From Duganella sp. (lineage in GTDB: Bacteria > Pseudomonadota > Gammaproteobacteria > Burkholderiales > Burkholderiaceae_D): a stretch of 33,911 nucleotides of DNA. The DNA lies in the NCBI GenBank assembly GCA_026225475.1, contig JAMFSU010000076.1, forward strand, positions 1-33,911, given 5' to 3'. This document shows, in pieces, positions 1 to 7,844 of this stretch (positions are counted from its first letter, which is position 1; each line of letters begins with the position of its first letter). The translations under genes were made by a program, and so were the position numbers. The notes beneath the pieces were generated by a model that was not told where the DNA came from, did not search any database, and saw nothing but the letters and a program-made list of their open reading frames with translations.

Positions 1-165
1 ATCGCGGACTTGAACCGCAAGATCGCCGAGATGGAGTCGATGCGGCGCACGCTCGAAACGCTGGCGCGCTCCTGCCACGGCGACGCGCGCTCCGATTGCC
101 CCATCCTCGACGACCTGGCCGCCCACGCCGGACGCGCGCAACGCAAAACGCCGCAAGCTCAATGA
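1..165 (+). CDS. MerR-family metal-responsive regulator, C-terminal fragment
   Basis: The reading frame is open from base 1 to the TGA at 163-165, giving the last 54 residues of a protein that begins outside the window. The fragment starts with a heptad-like helix (Asn-Arg-Lys-Ile-Ala-Glu-Met-Glu) and then carries two cysteines in the context ARSCHGDARSDCPIL. This matches the dimerisation helix and metal-binding loop at the C-terminus of CueR/HmrR/PbrR/ZntR-type MerR activators, where the two cysteines bind the metal. The DNA-binding domain is not visible, so the metal (Cu, Pb, Cd or Zn) cannot be assigned. The stop codon lies inside the stem-loop of the downstream terminator. Confidence 0.8.
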   Translation: MADLNRKIAEMESMRRTLETLARSCHGDARSDCPILDDLAAHAGRAQRKTPQAQ

Positions 166-182
166 AAAGCTTGCGGCGTTTT
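145..182. terminator. Bidirectional intrinsic terminator between merR and tRNA-Leu
   Basis: A perfect 15-bp inverted repeat (arms 145-159 and 168-182, 8-nt loop) has A-runs on its left and T-runs on its right, so it can terminate in both directions. It can end the MerR gene on the plus strand and the tRNA-Leu gene at 214-298 on the minus strand. The left arm overlaps the last codons of the regulator. Confidence 0.85.
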
Positions 183-213
183 AACGAATTCTGCGGGAAT
201 AAAACCCGGTAGA

Positions 214-298
214 TGGTGCCCACGGAGGGACTCGAACCCCCACACCTTGCGGCACATGGACCTGAACCATGCGCGTCTACCAATTCCGCCACGTGGGC
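214..298 (-). tRNA. tRNA-Leu(CAG), copy 1
   Basis: On the minus strand the sequence folds as a class II tRNA. It has acceptor stem GCCCACG/CGTGGGC, a D-arm with GGTAGACGC, anticodon stem ATGG/CCAT with loop TTCAGGT (anticodon CAG, reads CUG), a long variable arm as in Leu tRNAs, a T-arm with GGTTCGAGTCC, discriminator A, and an encoded CCA at 216-214. It is 85 nt including CCA. It is identical to copy 2 at 526-610. Confidence 0.97.
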
Positions 299-342
299 CT
301 AAAACGTTGCCACACAAGGCGTACAGCGCTTAGAAGGGCTGA

Positions 343-371
343 ATCATACTGGCAATGTAGAGAGTGGTCAA
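343..371 (-). promoter_or_regulatory. Sigma70-like promoter of tRNA-Leu copy 1
   Basis: On the minus strand a TTGACC -35 element (371-366) is followed by a 17-bp spacer and a TATGAT -10 element (348-343). It lies about 45 bp upstream of the mature 5' end of copy 1 and after the terminator of copy 2, so copy 1 should have independent transcription with a short leader removed by RNase P. Confidence 0.65.
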
Positions 372-484
372 CAAAAGTTTTATAAAAAATCTTTCGTCGT
401 TACGACGGCTTGCTTGTGTTCGATATTAGTGGGATGGGTAAATTCAAACATCGCAGGCGCCTTGTTCGCGGGCCCCAAAAACGC

Positions 485-518
485 AAAAGGTCGGTTGACT
501 TTCATCAACCGACCTTTT
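485..518. terminator. Intrinsic terminator of tRNA-Leu copy 2
   Basis: A perfect 14-bp inverted repeat (485-498 and 505-518) has a 6-nt loop and terminal A/T runs, and sits 8 bp beyond the CCA end of copy 2 on the minus strand. It separates the two tRNA genes into two transcription units. Confidence 0.85.
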
Positions 519-525
519 ATGTTTT

Positions 526-610
526 TGGTGCCCACGGAGGGACTCGAACCCCCACACCTTGCGGCACATGGACCTGAACCATGCGCGTCTACCAATTCCG
601 CCACGTGGGC
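526..610 (-). tRNA. tRNA-Leu(CAG), copy 2
   Basis: The 85 nt are identical to copy 1, with the same CAG anticodon, long variable arm and encoded CCA at 528-526. The offset between the two copies is exactly 312 bp. The copies share no obvious flanking identity beyond the tRNA and one or two adjacent bases. Confidence 0.97.
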
Positions 611-630
611 AATAACCGCGAAAGAACGAG

Positions 631-658
631 ATTATAGCCGAAATCTGACTGCTGTCAA
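631..658 (-). promoter_or_regulatory. Consensus sigma70 promoter of tRNA-Leu copy 2
   Basis: On the minus strand the hexamers TTGACA (658-653) and TATAAT (636-631) are both perfect consensus, with a 16-bp spacer. The -10 ends 20 bp before the mature tRNA 5' end, which predicts a very short leader. This is stronger than the promoter of copy 1. Confidence 0.85.
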
Positions 659-900
659 TCATTTGTGCGTTGCAATTGCATATAGTTGGAAGTGGGCCAA
701 AACCATCTGCTATATAGGGCGCGGGGCGTTAGGCAAATAGCGACAACCTCCGTTACACTAGGGCTGTTGTAGTAAAGTCCACGACCTGTTTGGCGCTCAT
801 TGCGCAGCGCCGCATCCGGGATTGCACTGCAACGGTATTCCTAGAGCTGGACGGCTTTATGCGTTGCTGCTGACGAATAACAATTTACCCAATTACACTT
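659..900. other. Intergenic region between divergent tRNA-Leu and rnr
   Basis: No convincing gene is seen here. The region must hold the rnr promoter, but I found no clear -35/-10 pair. A small inverted repeat GCGCT...AGCGC occurs around 793-810. No Shine-Dalgarno stands out in the last 20 bases before the rnr start. Confidence 0.5.
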
Positions 901-3387
901 TTGAGCCAATTCCCCTACACCATTCCCAGCCGCGAGGAAATTCTCGGCATCCTGCGCACTTCATCGGGCGCGCAAAATACGATGACTCTGGCGGCGGCTC
1001 TCAACGTCAAGCCGGAAGAAATGGATGGCCTGACGCGACGCTTGAATGCAATGGAACGCGATGGCCAGATCAAACCTGATCGCGCTGGCAATTACAAGCT
1101 CACACATTCCCCAGATTTTATCGAAGGCCGGGTTAGCAGCCATCGTGATGGTTTCGGTTTTCTGTTGCCAGAAGACGGTAGCGGCGATATCTTCCTGCCC
1201 GAAAAAGAAATGCAGAAAGTCTTGCATGGCGACCGCGTGCAGGCGCGTATCATCGGCACTGATCGCCGCGGCCGCCCGGAAGGTACCATCGTGGAAGTGG
1301 TGTCGCGTGCCAATACCCATGTGATCGGTCGTTTGCTCAATGAAAACGGCGTCTGGGTGGTAGCACCGGAAGATAAGCGTATCGGCCAGGATGTGCTGTT
1401 GGCCGGGCCGCCAGGCAAGGCCAAGGCTGGCCAGGTGGTCAGCGTCGAATTGACCGAGCAGCCGTCACGCTATACCCAGCCAGTGGGCAAGATCGCTGAA
1501 ATCCTTGGCGATATTGATGACCCCGGCATGGAAATCGAAATCGCCGTGCGCAAGTATGGCGTGCCACACGAATTTTCCGAAGCAGCCAAGAAGCAGGCCA
1601 GTAAATTGCCTGGCGAAGTACGTGCGGCCGATTTGTCAGATCGGGTTGATCTGCGCGATGTGCCGCTGGTGACGATTGATGGCGAAGATGCACGCGACTT
1701 CGATGATGCGGTGTATTGTGAACCGATCAAGATTGGTCGCGCCAAGGGTTATCGTTTGATTGTGGCGATTGCCGATGTCAGTCATTACGTCAAGCCGAAC
1801 GATGCGCTCGACGTCGATGCGCTGGAGCGCAGTACCTCGGTGTACTTCCCGCGTCGCGTGATTCCGATGCTGCCAGAAAAACTGTCCAATGGCCTGTGTT
1901 CGCTCAACCCCGATGTTGATCGTTTGACGCTGGTCTGCGATGCGGTCATCACTGCCAAGGGTGAAATCAAGGCCTATCAGTTTTATCCAGCGGTAATCCA
2001 TTCGGCAGCGCGTCTGACCTATACCGAAGTGGCTGCCGTGCTGGCCAATACCAAGGGGCCGGAAGCGGCACGCCGTGGCGCTCTGGTGCCGCATCTGCTG
2101 CATTTGTATGAAGTGTTTCAGGCCTTGTTGCAGGCGCGTCATGCGCGCGGTGCGATTGATTTTGAAACCACCGAAACCTATATCGTCTGCAACGCGGCTG
2201 GCAAGATCGAGAAAATTCTGCCACGCACTCGCAATGATGCCCATCGTGTGATTGAAGAGTGCATGCTAGCGGCCAATGTCTGTGCAGCCGATCTGTTGCA
2301 GCGCCATGAGCATCCCGGTCTGTATCGCGTGCATGCCGGTCCGACCAAGGAGAAGCTGAATCAGCTGCGCACTTTCCTCAAGCAAATCGGCTTGAGTCTG
2401 GGCGGCGGCGATAAGCCGAGCGCCTCCGATTATGCTGAACTGATGCCGAAGATCAAGGCGCGGCCGGATGCAGTACTGGTCCAGACCATGTTGTTGCGCT
2501 CCATGCAGCAAGCGGTCTATAGCCCTGAAAATATCGGTCACTTCGGTTTGTCGTATGAGTCGTATGCGCATTTCACCAGCCCGATCCGGCGTTATCCCGA
2601 CTTGCTGACGCACCGTGCCATCAAGGCCATCCTGCAAGGCAAGCGTTACGATCCAAAGAGCATCGATACCAGCGAACTCAACACCATGTTGTCGCCAGCG
2701 GCGCGCAAGATGCAGGCGCAGGATCGCGCCAACGGCAAGAAAAAAGCCGAAGGCAGCCTGGCTATCTGGGAAGCGCTTGGGGTGCACTGTTCGGCCAACG
2801 AACGGCGTGCCGATGAAGCATCGCGTGATGTCGAGGCTTGGCTCAAGTGCTATTTCATCCGCGACAAGCTCGGTGAAGAATTCACCGGTACCATCGCCGG
2901 GGTCGCGACTTTTGGTATTTTCGTGCAGCTCGATGCCTTGTATATCGAAGGTTTGGTGCACGTCACCGAACTGGGTGCCGATTACTTCCAGTACGATGAA
3001 GCGCGCCATGAATTGCGTGGCGAACGTACCGGCATCCGTTATCAATTGACTGACCGTGTGACGGTACAGGTCAGCCGGGTTGATCTCGATGCGCGCAAGA
3101 TTGATTTGCGTCTGGTGACCGAGCCGGGCATCCATACCATTCTCAAGAATGAAGCACGCCGTGCCGACAATGCACAGCAGGCGCGCAGCAAGGGCGGGGC
3201 TGGCAAGCCTGGCCCTGGTAAAGCGGCTATCACGGCCAAGGCTGCACCGGCCGCTAAATCTGCCAAAAAACCGGCAGCCAAGGTTGATAAGGCTGCGGCA
3301 CCGGCGCGCAGCAAGGGCGGTGCGGCTGAAACCGAACGCAAGCGTCCCGCCAAAGGCTTTACGCGGCCGAGCAAGAAAAAGCGTTAA
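901..3387 (+). CDS. rnr: Ribonuclease R (3'-5' exoribonuclease)
   Basis: The product is 828 residues, a usual RNase R length, and degrades structured RNA processively from the 3' end. In order it has an N-terminal winged-helix RNase R domain (about 10-75), cold-shock/OB segments (about 75-230), the RNB catalytic domain with the metal-binding motif DGEDARDFDDA at 260-270, an S1 RNA-binding domain at about 657-740, and a Lys/Ala-rich basic tail from about 755 to the end. The TTG at 901 is chosen because family conservation (IPSREEILGILRTSSG) begins immediately after it. The first in-frame ATG at 981 would cut into the HTH domain. No strong ribosome-binding site precedes the TTG. It is followed on the same strand by rlmB, as in many proteobacteria. 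Confidence 0.95.
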   Translation: MSQFPYTIPSREEILGILRTSSGAQNTMTLAAALNVKPEEMDGLTRRLNAMERDGQIKPDRAGNYKLTHSPDFIEGRVSSHRDGFGFLLPEDGSGDIFLPEKEMQKVLHGDRVQARIIGTDRRGRPEGTIVEVVSRANTHVIGRLLNENGVWVVAPEDKRIGQDVLLAGPPGKAKAGQVVSVELTEQPSRYTQPVGKIAEILGDIDDPGMEIEIAVRKYGVPHEFSEAAKKQASKLPGEVRAADLSDRVDLRDVPLVTIDGEDARDFDDAVYCEPIKIGRAKGYRLIVAIADVSHYVKPNDALDVDALERSTSVYFPRRVIPMLPEKLSNGLCSLNPDVDRLTLVCDAVITAKGEIKAYQFYPAVIHSAARLTYTEVAAVLANTKGPEAARRGALVPHLLHLYEVFQALLQARHARGAIDFETTETYIVCNAAGKIEKILPRTRNDAHRVIEECMLAANVCAADLLQRHEHPGLYRVHAGPTKEKLNQLRTFLKQIGLSLGGGDKPSASDYAELMPKIKARPDAVLVQTMLLRSMQQAVYSPENIGHFGLSYESYAHFTSPIRRYPDLLTHRAIKAILQGKRYDPKSIDTSELNTMLSPAARKMQAQDRANGKKKAEGSLAIWEALGVHCSANERRADEASRDVEAWLKCYFIRDKLGEEFTGTIAGVATFGIFVQLDALYIEGLVHVTELGADYFQYDEARHELRGERTGIRYQLTDRVTVQVSRVDLDARKIDLRLVTEPGIHTILKNEARRADNAQQARSKGGAGKPGPGKAAITAKAAPAAKSAKKPAAKVDKAAAPARSKGGAAETERKRPAKGFTRPSKKKR

Positions 3388-3392
3388 GCACA

Positions 3393-3462
3393 CGCCAGCT
3401 GCGGCTGGCGGTCATTAGCATCATCCATTGCGCCCGCCGGACCAATCAGGTTCCGGCGGGCG
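3393..3462 (+). other. Two stem-loops between rnr and rlmB
   Basis: There are two perfect inverted repeats: a 7-bp stem with a TGCG loop (3393-3399/3404-3410) and an 11-bp GC-rich stem with a 10-nt loop (3431-3441/3452-3462). Neither is followed by a T-run, so they are more likely RNA-processing or stability elements than intrinsic terminators. Their role is inferred only from position. Confidence 0.45.
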
Positions 3463-3490
3463 TAAGTCCTACTGTAAAGAAGCAACGTAT

Positions 3491-4228
3491 ATGAAAAGTA
3501 AAATGATTTTCGGCTTTCACGCCGTTACCTCGCGCATCCGTCACGAAGCGTCGTCGGTCGAAGAACTGTATGTCGACGCCGACCGCAATGACGCGCGCAT
3601 GCGCGATCTGTTGCATGCGGCCAAGGCGGCTGGCGTACGCATCATTCAGGCCGATGACCAACGCTTGTCCAATATCGTCGGCACGCGCCGTCACCAGGGC
3701 GTCGTCGCCAAAGCCGGCGAATTGTCGCTGGCGCGCAATCTGGATGAATTGCTCGACGCCATTGAAGGTCCGCCATTGCTGCTGATCCTCGACGGCATTA
3801 CCGATCCGCATAATCTTGGCGCTTGCCTGCGTGTAGCCGACGGCGCTGGTGCGCATGCCGTGATCGCCCCCAAGGACCGTGCGGTCGGCTTGAATGCCAC
3901 TGCTGCCAAGGTTGCCAGTGGCGCGGCCGAAACCGTGCCTTACATCACCGTCACCAATCTGGCACGCACCATGCGGGACCTCAAGGACCGCGGTGTCTGG
4001 CTCATCGGTATGGCCGATGATGCCGATAAGGATTTGTATGTTGGTGATTTTTCCGGCCCGACTGCACTGGTCATGGGTTCGGAAGGCGAGGGTATGCGCC
4101 GTTTGACGCGTGAAACCTGCGATATTCTGGTCAGCATTCCCATGTTCGGCTCGGTGGAAAGCCTCAATGTCTCGGTCGCCTCTGGCGTTTGTCTGTACGA
4201 AGCCAGACGGCAGCGTTTGCCAAAATAA
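3491..4228 (+). CDS. rlmB: 23S rRNA (guanosine-2251-2'-O)-methyltransferase
   Basis: This 245-residue SPOUT-class (TrmH/SpoU) methyltransferase uses SAM to methylate the 2'-O of G2251 in the P-loop of 23S rRNA. The N-terminal substrate-binding domain (about 1-80) starts with KMIFGFHAV. The catalytic domain shows the three SpoU motifs: motif 1 around [14 protein letters not shown], motif 2 around [12 protein letters not shown], and motif 3 around [14 protein letters not shown], where the trefoil knot forms. The frame is open upstream to a TTG at 3428, but family alignment starts at the ATG at 3491, preceded by a purine-rich AAAGAAG. It follows rnr on the same strand. TrmH-type tRNA methylation is the alternative, but the N-terminal domain favours RlmB. 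Confidence 0.93.
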   Translation: MKSKMIFGFHAVTSRIRHEASSVEELYVDADRNDARMRDLLHAAKAAGVRIIQADDQRLSNIVGTRRHQGVVAKAGELSLARNLDELLDAIEGPPLLLILDGITDPHNLGACLRVADGAGAHAVIAPKDRAVGLNATAAKVASGAAETVPYITVTNLARTMRDLKDRGVWLIGMADDADKDLYVGDFSGPTALVMGSEGEGMRRLTRETCDILVSIPMFGSVESLNVSVASGVCLYEARRQRLPK

Positions 4229-4273
4229 GCCATGCAGCAGCATGGCGCGCGGCAGGTGATCCCTGCCTGCCGC
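4229..4273 (+). other. Paired hairpins after rlmB
   Basis: Immediately after the rlmB stop there is a 7-bp hairpin (4229-4235/4240-4246, loop AGCA) and then an 8-bp GC-rich hairpin (4249-4256/4266-4273). Without a T-tract they are weak candidates for intrinsic termination, though they may stop or protect rlmB mRNA. Confidence 0.4.
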
Positions 4274-4362
4274 ACTGCGATGGATGCCGGACCAGCGTGC
4301 CACGGCCGGCAGCTCCATCAATAAACGATTAAGATTGCACTCCCCGTAACGACATCACGATT

Positions 4363-5121
4363 ATGTTTACGCAACTCCGAGAAGACATTGCCAGCATCAT
4401 TGAGCGCGACCCTGCGGCGCGCAACAGCTGGGAAGTTCTGACCTGTTATCCAGGCTTGCATGCCGTGGTATTGCATCGGCTGGCGCATCGGTGTTGGCAG
4501 GTCGGCTTCAAATGGCTGGGGCGTTTCATCTCACAGGTGGCGCGCTGGATGACTGGCATTGAAATCCATCCAGGTGCCACCATTGGTCGCCGTGTCTTCA
4601 TTGATCATGGCTTCGGCGTGGTCGTTGGCGAGACGGCGGAAATCGGCGACGACTGTACCATTTATCAAGGCGTGACTCTGGGCGGCACTTCGCTCAACAA
4701 GGGCACCAAGCGTCATCCGACGCTGGGCCGCGGGGTCATTATTGGGGCTGGTGCACAAGTGCTAGGCGGTTTCACGGTTGGTGATGGCGCCAAGGTCGGT
4801 TCCAATGCTGTGGTGGTTAAGGAAGTGCCTGCCGGCGCTACCGCGATCGGCAATCCGGCGCGCGTGGTGCGCAAGGAAACGCAGGAGTCGCAAGACCCGC
4901 GCGAGCAGGCAGCAGCGCGCATGTTTGCAGCCTATGGCGTGATGCCCAATGGCGATGATCCACTATCGAAAGCCTTACATGGCTTGATCGATCAGGCGGC
5001 GGCACAAGAGCATCAAATTGAGGTAATTCTGACTGCACTACGTAGTGCGGGAATTGGTTGCCAATCGTTGCAGGAACTCGATAAGTTCGATGCCGACCGG
5101 CTCAATAAGCTGGTGGAATAG
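4363..5121 (+). CDS. cysE: Serine O-acetyltransferase
   Basis: The product (252 residues) makes O-acetylserine from serine and acetyl-CoA, the first step of cysteine synthesis, in the cytoplasm. A short N-terminal helical domain (about 1-60) is followed by a left-handed beta-helix of hexapeptide repeats (about 65-170). The helix carries the CysE signature residues in [28 protein letters not shown] and YQGVTLGGT, including the catalytic His of IDHG. The domain after residue 170 is a longer extension than in the minimal short-type enzymes. The ATG at 4363 opens the conserved start MFTQLREDI. About 135 bp separate it from rlmB, so it could have its own promoter, although none is clear. A cysteine-sensing feedback site at the C-terminus is known for the family but is not obvious here. 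Confidence 0.93.
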   Translation: MFTQLREDIASIIERDPAARNSWEVLTCYPGLHAVVLHRLAHRCWQVGFKWLGRFISQVARWMTGIEIHPGATIGRRVFIDHGFGVVVGETAEIGDDCTIYQGVTLGGTSLNKGTKRHPTLGRGVIIGAGAQVLGGFTVGDGAKVGSNAVVVKEVPAGATAIGNPARVVRKETQESQDPREQAAARMFAAYGVMPNGDDPLSKALHGLIDQAAAQEHQIEVILTALRSAGIGCQSLQELDKFDADRLNKLVE

Positions 5122-5168
5122 CAGGGCACAATATTGGCTGACCAGGCGGGCAGCAACGGCATTGTTGC

Positions 5169-5378
5169 TTAACGTAGATTGGTGCAGCGTGTCTTGACGC
5201 TCAATATCTGTTCCAGTTGTCCACGCAATTCTTCGCGCGTGGCATGCAGGTTCATCAGCGATTGTTCAATCTTTGCGCGTTCGGCCGAGGTTTGCCCGGC
5301 TGCCAGTAATCGCTCGAATTCGGCGATGTTGGCGCTGACGTAGGAAATTTCCCTGGCAAAAGTTGTCGCGTCGTCCAT
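5169..5378 (-). CDS. Small coiled-coil protein of unknown function
   Basis: This 69-residue acidic-to-neutral protein is predicted to be almost entirely helical, with leucine-rich heptads (FERLLAAGQ, AKIEQSLMNLHATREELRGQL). It has no signal peptide or membrane segment. The ATG at 5378 is preceded at a good distance by AAGGA on the minus strand, which supports a real gene. It converges with cysE, with only 47 bp between the two stop codons. It lies downstream of the HD-GYP gene on the same strand, with about 110 bp between them. I do not recognise the family. A cytoplasmic adaptor or regulator is possible, but there is no evidence for a function. Confidence 0.6.
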   Translation of the reverse strand: MDDATTFAREISYVSANIAEFERLLAAGQTSAERAKIEQSLMNLHATREELRGQLEQILSVKTRCTNLR

Positions 5379-5490
5379 GGCTTTTCCTTGATTGAAAAAC
5401 CATATATTGCACTAAATGTAATAGATTTGTCGTTCAGGAAATTCCTCATTGCCATTTTTAGTGTTTTTGGCAACAAGTCTGCAAGCATGG

Positions 5491-6621
5491 TCACGCTGAT
5501 AGACTGGCTTCTTCACCCCAAAGTTGCTGCATGGAGACGTGAATCGCCGCTTTGGTTTCGCAGACCAGGTCTCTGACGGCATACATTTGCATCGAGGTAT
5601 CGCGTTGGATTGGAAACGCTAGCGCGGCATTGCGGGGGCCGATTAAAGCATGCACGATGGGCGTGGTGGTCGAGCTGCCTTTTCTGGTGACGACGCCGGT
5701 TTCGCCATTGGTCAGTCGCACGACGGTGCCGGGTGGGTAAATGCCCAGTGCACGCATGACCGGCGTGGCCAGCGCCGGGTCAATATGTTGCTTGCCTTCG
5801 AGTAGTACCTTGCGCAGCGCCGCGTTGGGAAACAGCGCCTTGCGATAGGCGCGCGGTGAAATTTTGGCACAGTAGCGATCGGCAAACGAGACGATCTTGG
5901 CGCCGAGTGGAATCTCGACACCAGTAACACCAGTCGGATAGCCGCTGCCGTCTTCGCTTTCGTGGTGCATCAGCACGTTGCGCAACCAGGCCTGGTTGGT
6001 GACCCCAGCCTGTTGCAGCAATTCCATCCCAATTTGTGGATGGTCTTTGATAATCGCCTTGTCTTCTGCTGATAAATGCGTCGCCCGTGATTGCATTTGT
6101 TCCTGTGGGCGCAGCATGCCGACATTCATGGTCAGCGCGGCTGCCAGCAAGTCGGCTACCTGCTGCCGCGGCAGTTCCATTTGCCGAATGATCGCCACAC
6201 AGACAATGGCGCTATCGATGCAATGCCGCACCGAATAAACTCCCGCTGTGCGATTGAGCAAAATAGTTGCCAGAGCGACGTTTTCATTGAGGTCGACTGC
6301 GCGACTGATCATCGCGACGATGGCCTCGATCTTGGCTTCGAAATCGCTTTCGTTGTGAATGTTGTACAGCAGCCGCGTCAGTTGTTTGTTGGCGTCATTG
6401 ATCAGGCGTAATGCCGATGGCGCTTCGAAGACTGGCGCGGCGTTCAGCGACGCGGCATCGATGTCCGCAACATACAGGCCTCTTCTGAGCAGTGCTTCGA
6501 TCTGTGTCTCGTTCTGGACCACAAAGCCTCTGCGCAACAACAAGTTTGCTGCGCCGTCGAACACATCCCAGGCCAGTGGCTCACCCAGTTGTATATCCGT
6601 TGTCCTTATACGCTTACTCAT
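5491..6621 (-). CDS. HD-GYP domain protein with a replaced HD dyad
   Basis: The product has 376 residues. The C-terminal two thirds align with the HD-GYP family of cyclic-di-GMP phosphodiesterases: His133, the helix around DHPQIG (His194), the defining HHESEDGSGYP at 219-229, and Asp248 in FADRY. At the place of the diagnostic His-Asp pair the sequence reads LTMNVGM (Met165-Asn166), so two metal ligands are missing and catalysis is doubtful. The N-terminus (about 1-60) is a small domain common in this subfamily, and residues 296-376 form a C-terminal extension. The start ATG at 6621 has AGAGGA upstream. The protein may bind c-di-GMP or act through protein contacts rather than hydrolyse it. 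No other cyclic-di-GMP gene lies nearby. Confidence 0.85.
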   Translation of the reverse strand: MSKRIRTTDIQLGEPLAWDVFDGAANLLLRRGFVVQNETQIEALLRRGLYVADIDAASLNAAPVFEAPSALRLINDANKQLTRLLYNIHNESDFEAKIEAIVAMISRAVDLNENVALATILLNRTAGVYSVRHCIDSAIVCVAIIRQMELPRQQVADLLAAALTMNVGMLRPQEQMQSRATHLSAEDKAIIKDHPQIGMELLQQAGVTNQAWLRNVLMHHESEDGSGYPTGVTGVEIPLGAKIVSFADRYCAKISPRAYRKALFPNAALRKVLLEGKQHIDPALATPVMRALGIYPPGTVVRLTNGETGVVTRKGSSTTTPIVHALIGPRNAALAFPIQRDTSMQMYAVRDLVCETKAAIHVSMQQLWGEEASLSA

Positions 6622-7025
6622 GGAATCATTCCTCTGGGCGCGCTGCGCTCAGTGCCGTTGAACAACATTTGAAAAAATGAATGTGGAACTGCTGTATTTC
6701 AGAGAGACGCGCGCTGCGGCATTGCCAGCCAGATCAACGCTTTTGTCTCTTATTGATGAACGGTTCTTGAAGCATGACTTATGTATTGCTTATTGTTGCC
6801 GATAAGCTGATTGCTACTGGAGTAATGCAATGTTGGCAGTCAAATCTTATTTCCACGTGGAAATGTATCACAAAATTTCGAGATAATTCAATTCGGATTG
6901 CAAAGAAATTTGATGTGGCGCATGAGGCGACACGCCGCCAGCAGTGCGGCGGTGCGTCTTGCAGTCATGGTGGAATAGGAGCGGGGGAGCGTGCGAGGGC
7001 GATGCAGTTACACGGGTGCTTTTTG
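6622..7025. other. 404-bp intergenic region upstream of the HD-GYP gene
   Basis: There is no supported gene. An open frame at 6774-7064 on the plus strand lacks a ribosome-binding site and family resemblance. The region contains a 16-bp perfect palindrome at 6849-6864 and a small GC-rich stem-loop (6933-6938/6946-6951) downstream of lpxH on the minus strand. It presumably holds the promoter of the HD-GYP gene and the 3' end of the lpxH transcript. Confidence 0.5.
6849..6864. promoter_or_regulatory. Perfect 16-bp palindrome, candidate operator
   Basis: ATTTCCACGTGGAAAT is fully self-complementary and sits in AT-rich surroundings about 230 bp upstream of the HD-GYP start. The symmetry is that of a dimeric regulator site. 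No regulator is assigned. Confidence 0.4.
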
Positions 7026-7817
7026 CTACGACAAGGCCTTACCGGTGGCATCAAAGCGTTGTAATTGGCCGTCGGCGCTCAGGCTGATCCAGCCGCCACG
7101 CGCCGGTGTGACGTCATATTCCCAATCGGGCAACACATAACGCAGTCGTGGTGTGGCGTGACTATGATCCACATGCAGTGCCGGACGATGGGTGTGGCCA
7201 TGGATCAGGATGGGCGTGCCGGTGCTTTCGAATAGCGCATTGATGGCATCGGCGTTGACATCCATGATCTCAGATGATTTTTCCTTGCTGGCATCCTGGC
7301 TGTTCTTGCGTACGCTTTCAACGATGGCCTTGCGCTGCTGCATCGGCATGGCCAGGAACTGCTGCTGCGCGGCAGGTTGACGCACCTGCGCGCGAAACGC
7401 CATGTAGGCGATATCGTCGGTGCATTGAGCATCGCCGTGCGCTAATGTAATGGCCAGGCCGGCCAGTTCGATCACATGGGGATCGTCGAGCAGCGTTAAT
7501 CCAGTGGCTGCAGCAAACGCCGTGCCGGCCAGGAAATCGCGGTTGCCGGCGATCCAGAACAACTGCACGCCACGTGCGCTGGTGCGCTGCAGGGCATCGA
7601 CGATGCTGCGATTGTAGGGCGCGTCGATATCGTCATCGCCGGCCCAGAATTCGAAGATGTCGCCGAGCAGATACAGGCGTTCGGCATGCACCGCACGCTG
7701 TTCGAGAAAGTCGAAAAACATCTCGGTGGTACGCGGCAGCGCGGGCTGCAAATGCAGATCGGAAATAAAAAGCGCAACCACCTTGGGCTGCGCTCCTTGT
7801 GCGGATGAAGAGTTCAT
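7026..7817 (-). CDS. lpxH: UDP-2,3-diacylglucosamine diphosphatase
   Basis: The product (263 residues from the ATG at 7817) hydrolyses UDP-2,3-diacylglucosamine to lipid X in lipid A synthesis, as a peripheral inner-membrane calcineurin-like phosphoesterase. The metal-binding motifs are all present: SDLHL at 19-23, GDIFEFWAGDD at 52-62, GNRDFL at 91-96, HGD at 127-129 and HGHTHRP at 206-212. GDIFE.W and GNRDFL are typical of LpxH rather than LpxI. A TTG start at 7835 would add six residues, but the ATG is preferred because family sequence begins close to it. It starts 27 bp after the cyclophilin gene, so it is the last gene of a co-directional run. Confidence 0.94.
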   Translation of the reverse strand: MNSSSAQGAQPKVVALFISDLHLQPALPRTTEMFFDFLEQRAVHAERLYLLGDIFEFWAGDDDIDAPYNRSIVDALQRTSARGVQLFWIAGNRDFLAGTAFAAATGLTLLDDPHVIELAGLAITLAHGDAQCTDDIAYMAFRAQVRQPAAQQQFLAMPMQQRKAIVESVRKNSQDASKEKSSEIMDVNADAINALFESTGTPILIHGHTHRPALHVDHSHATPRLRYVLPDWEYDVTPARGGWISLSADGQLQRFDATGKALS

Positions 7818-7844
7818 CTTGGACTGAGCAGGCAAGGAAATGGC

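Noticed and set aside
214..610. tRNA-Leu pair as an integration site for a mobile element
   Set aside because: The 85-bp direct repeat is two whole functional tRNA genes. There is no integrase and nothing but a promoter and terminator between them.
414..740. 108-codon frame across the second tRNA-Leu
   Set aside because: It reads through a tRNA gene, a terminator and a promoter, so it is not a plausible protein gene.
2266..3393. Long open frame (375 codons) antisense to rnr
   Set aside because: It lies wholly opposite a clear RNase R gene, has no ribosome-binding site, and its sequence resembles no family. It is a by-product of codon bias in GC-rich DNA.
6774..7064. 96-codon frame in the gap before lpxH
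   Set aside because: No ribosome-binding site, no family resemblance, and it runs into the opposite-strand lpxH gene.
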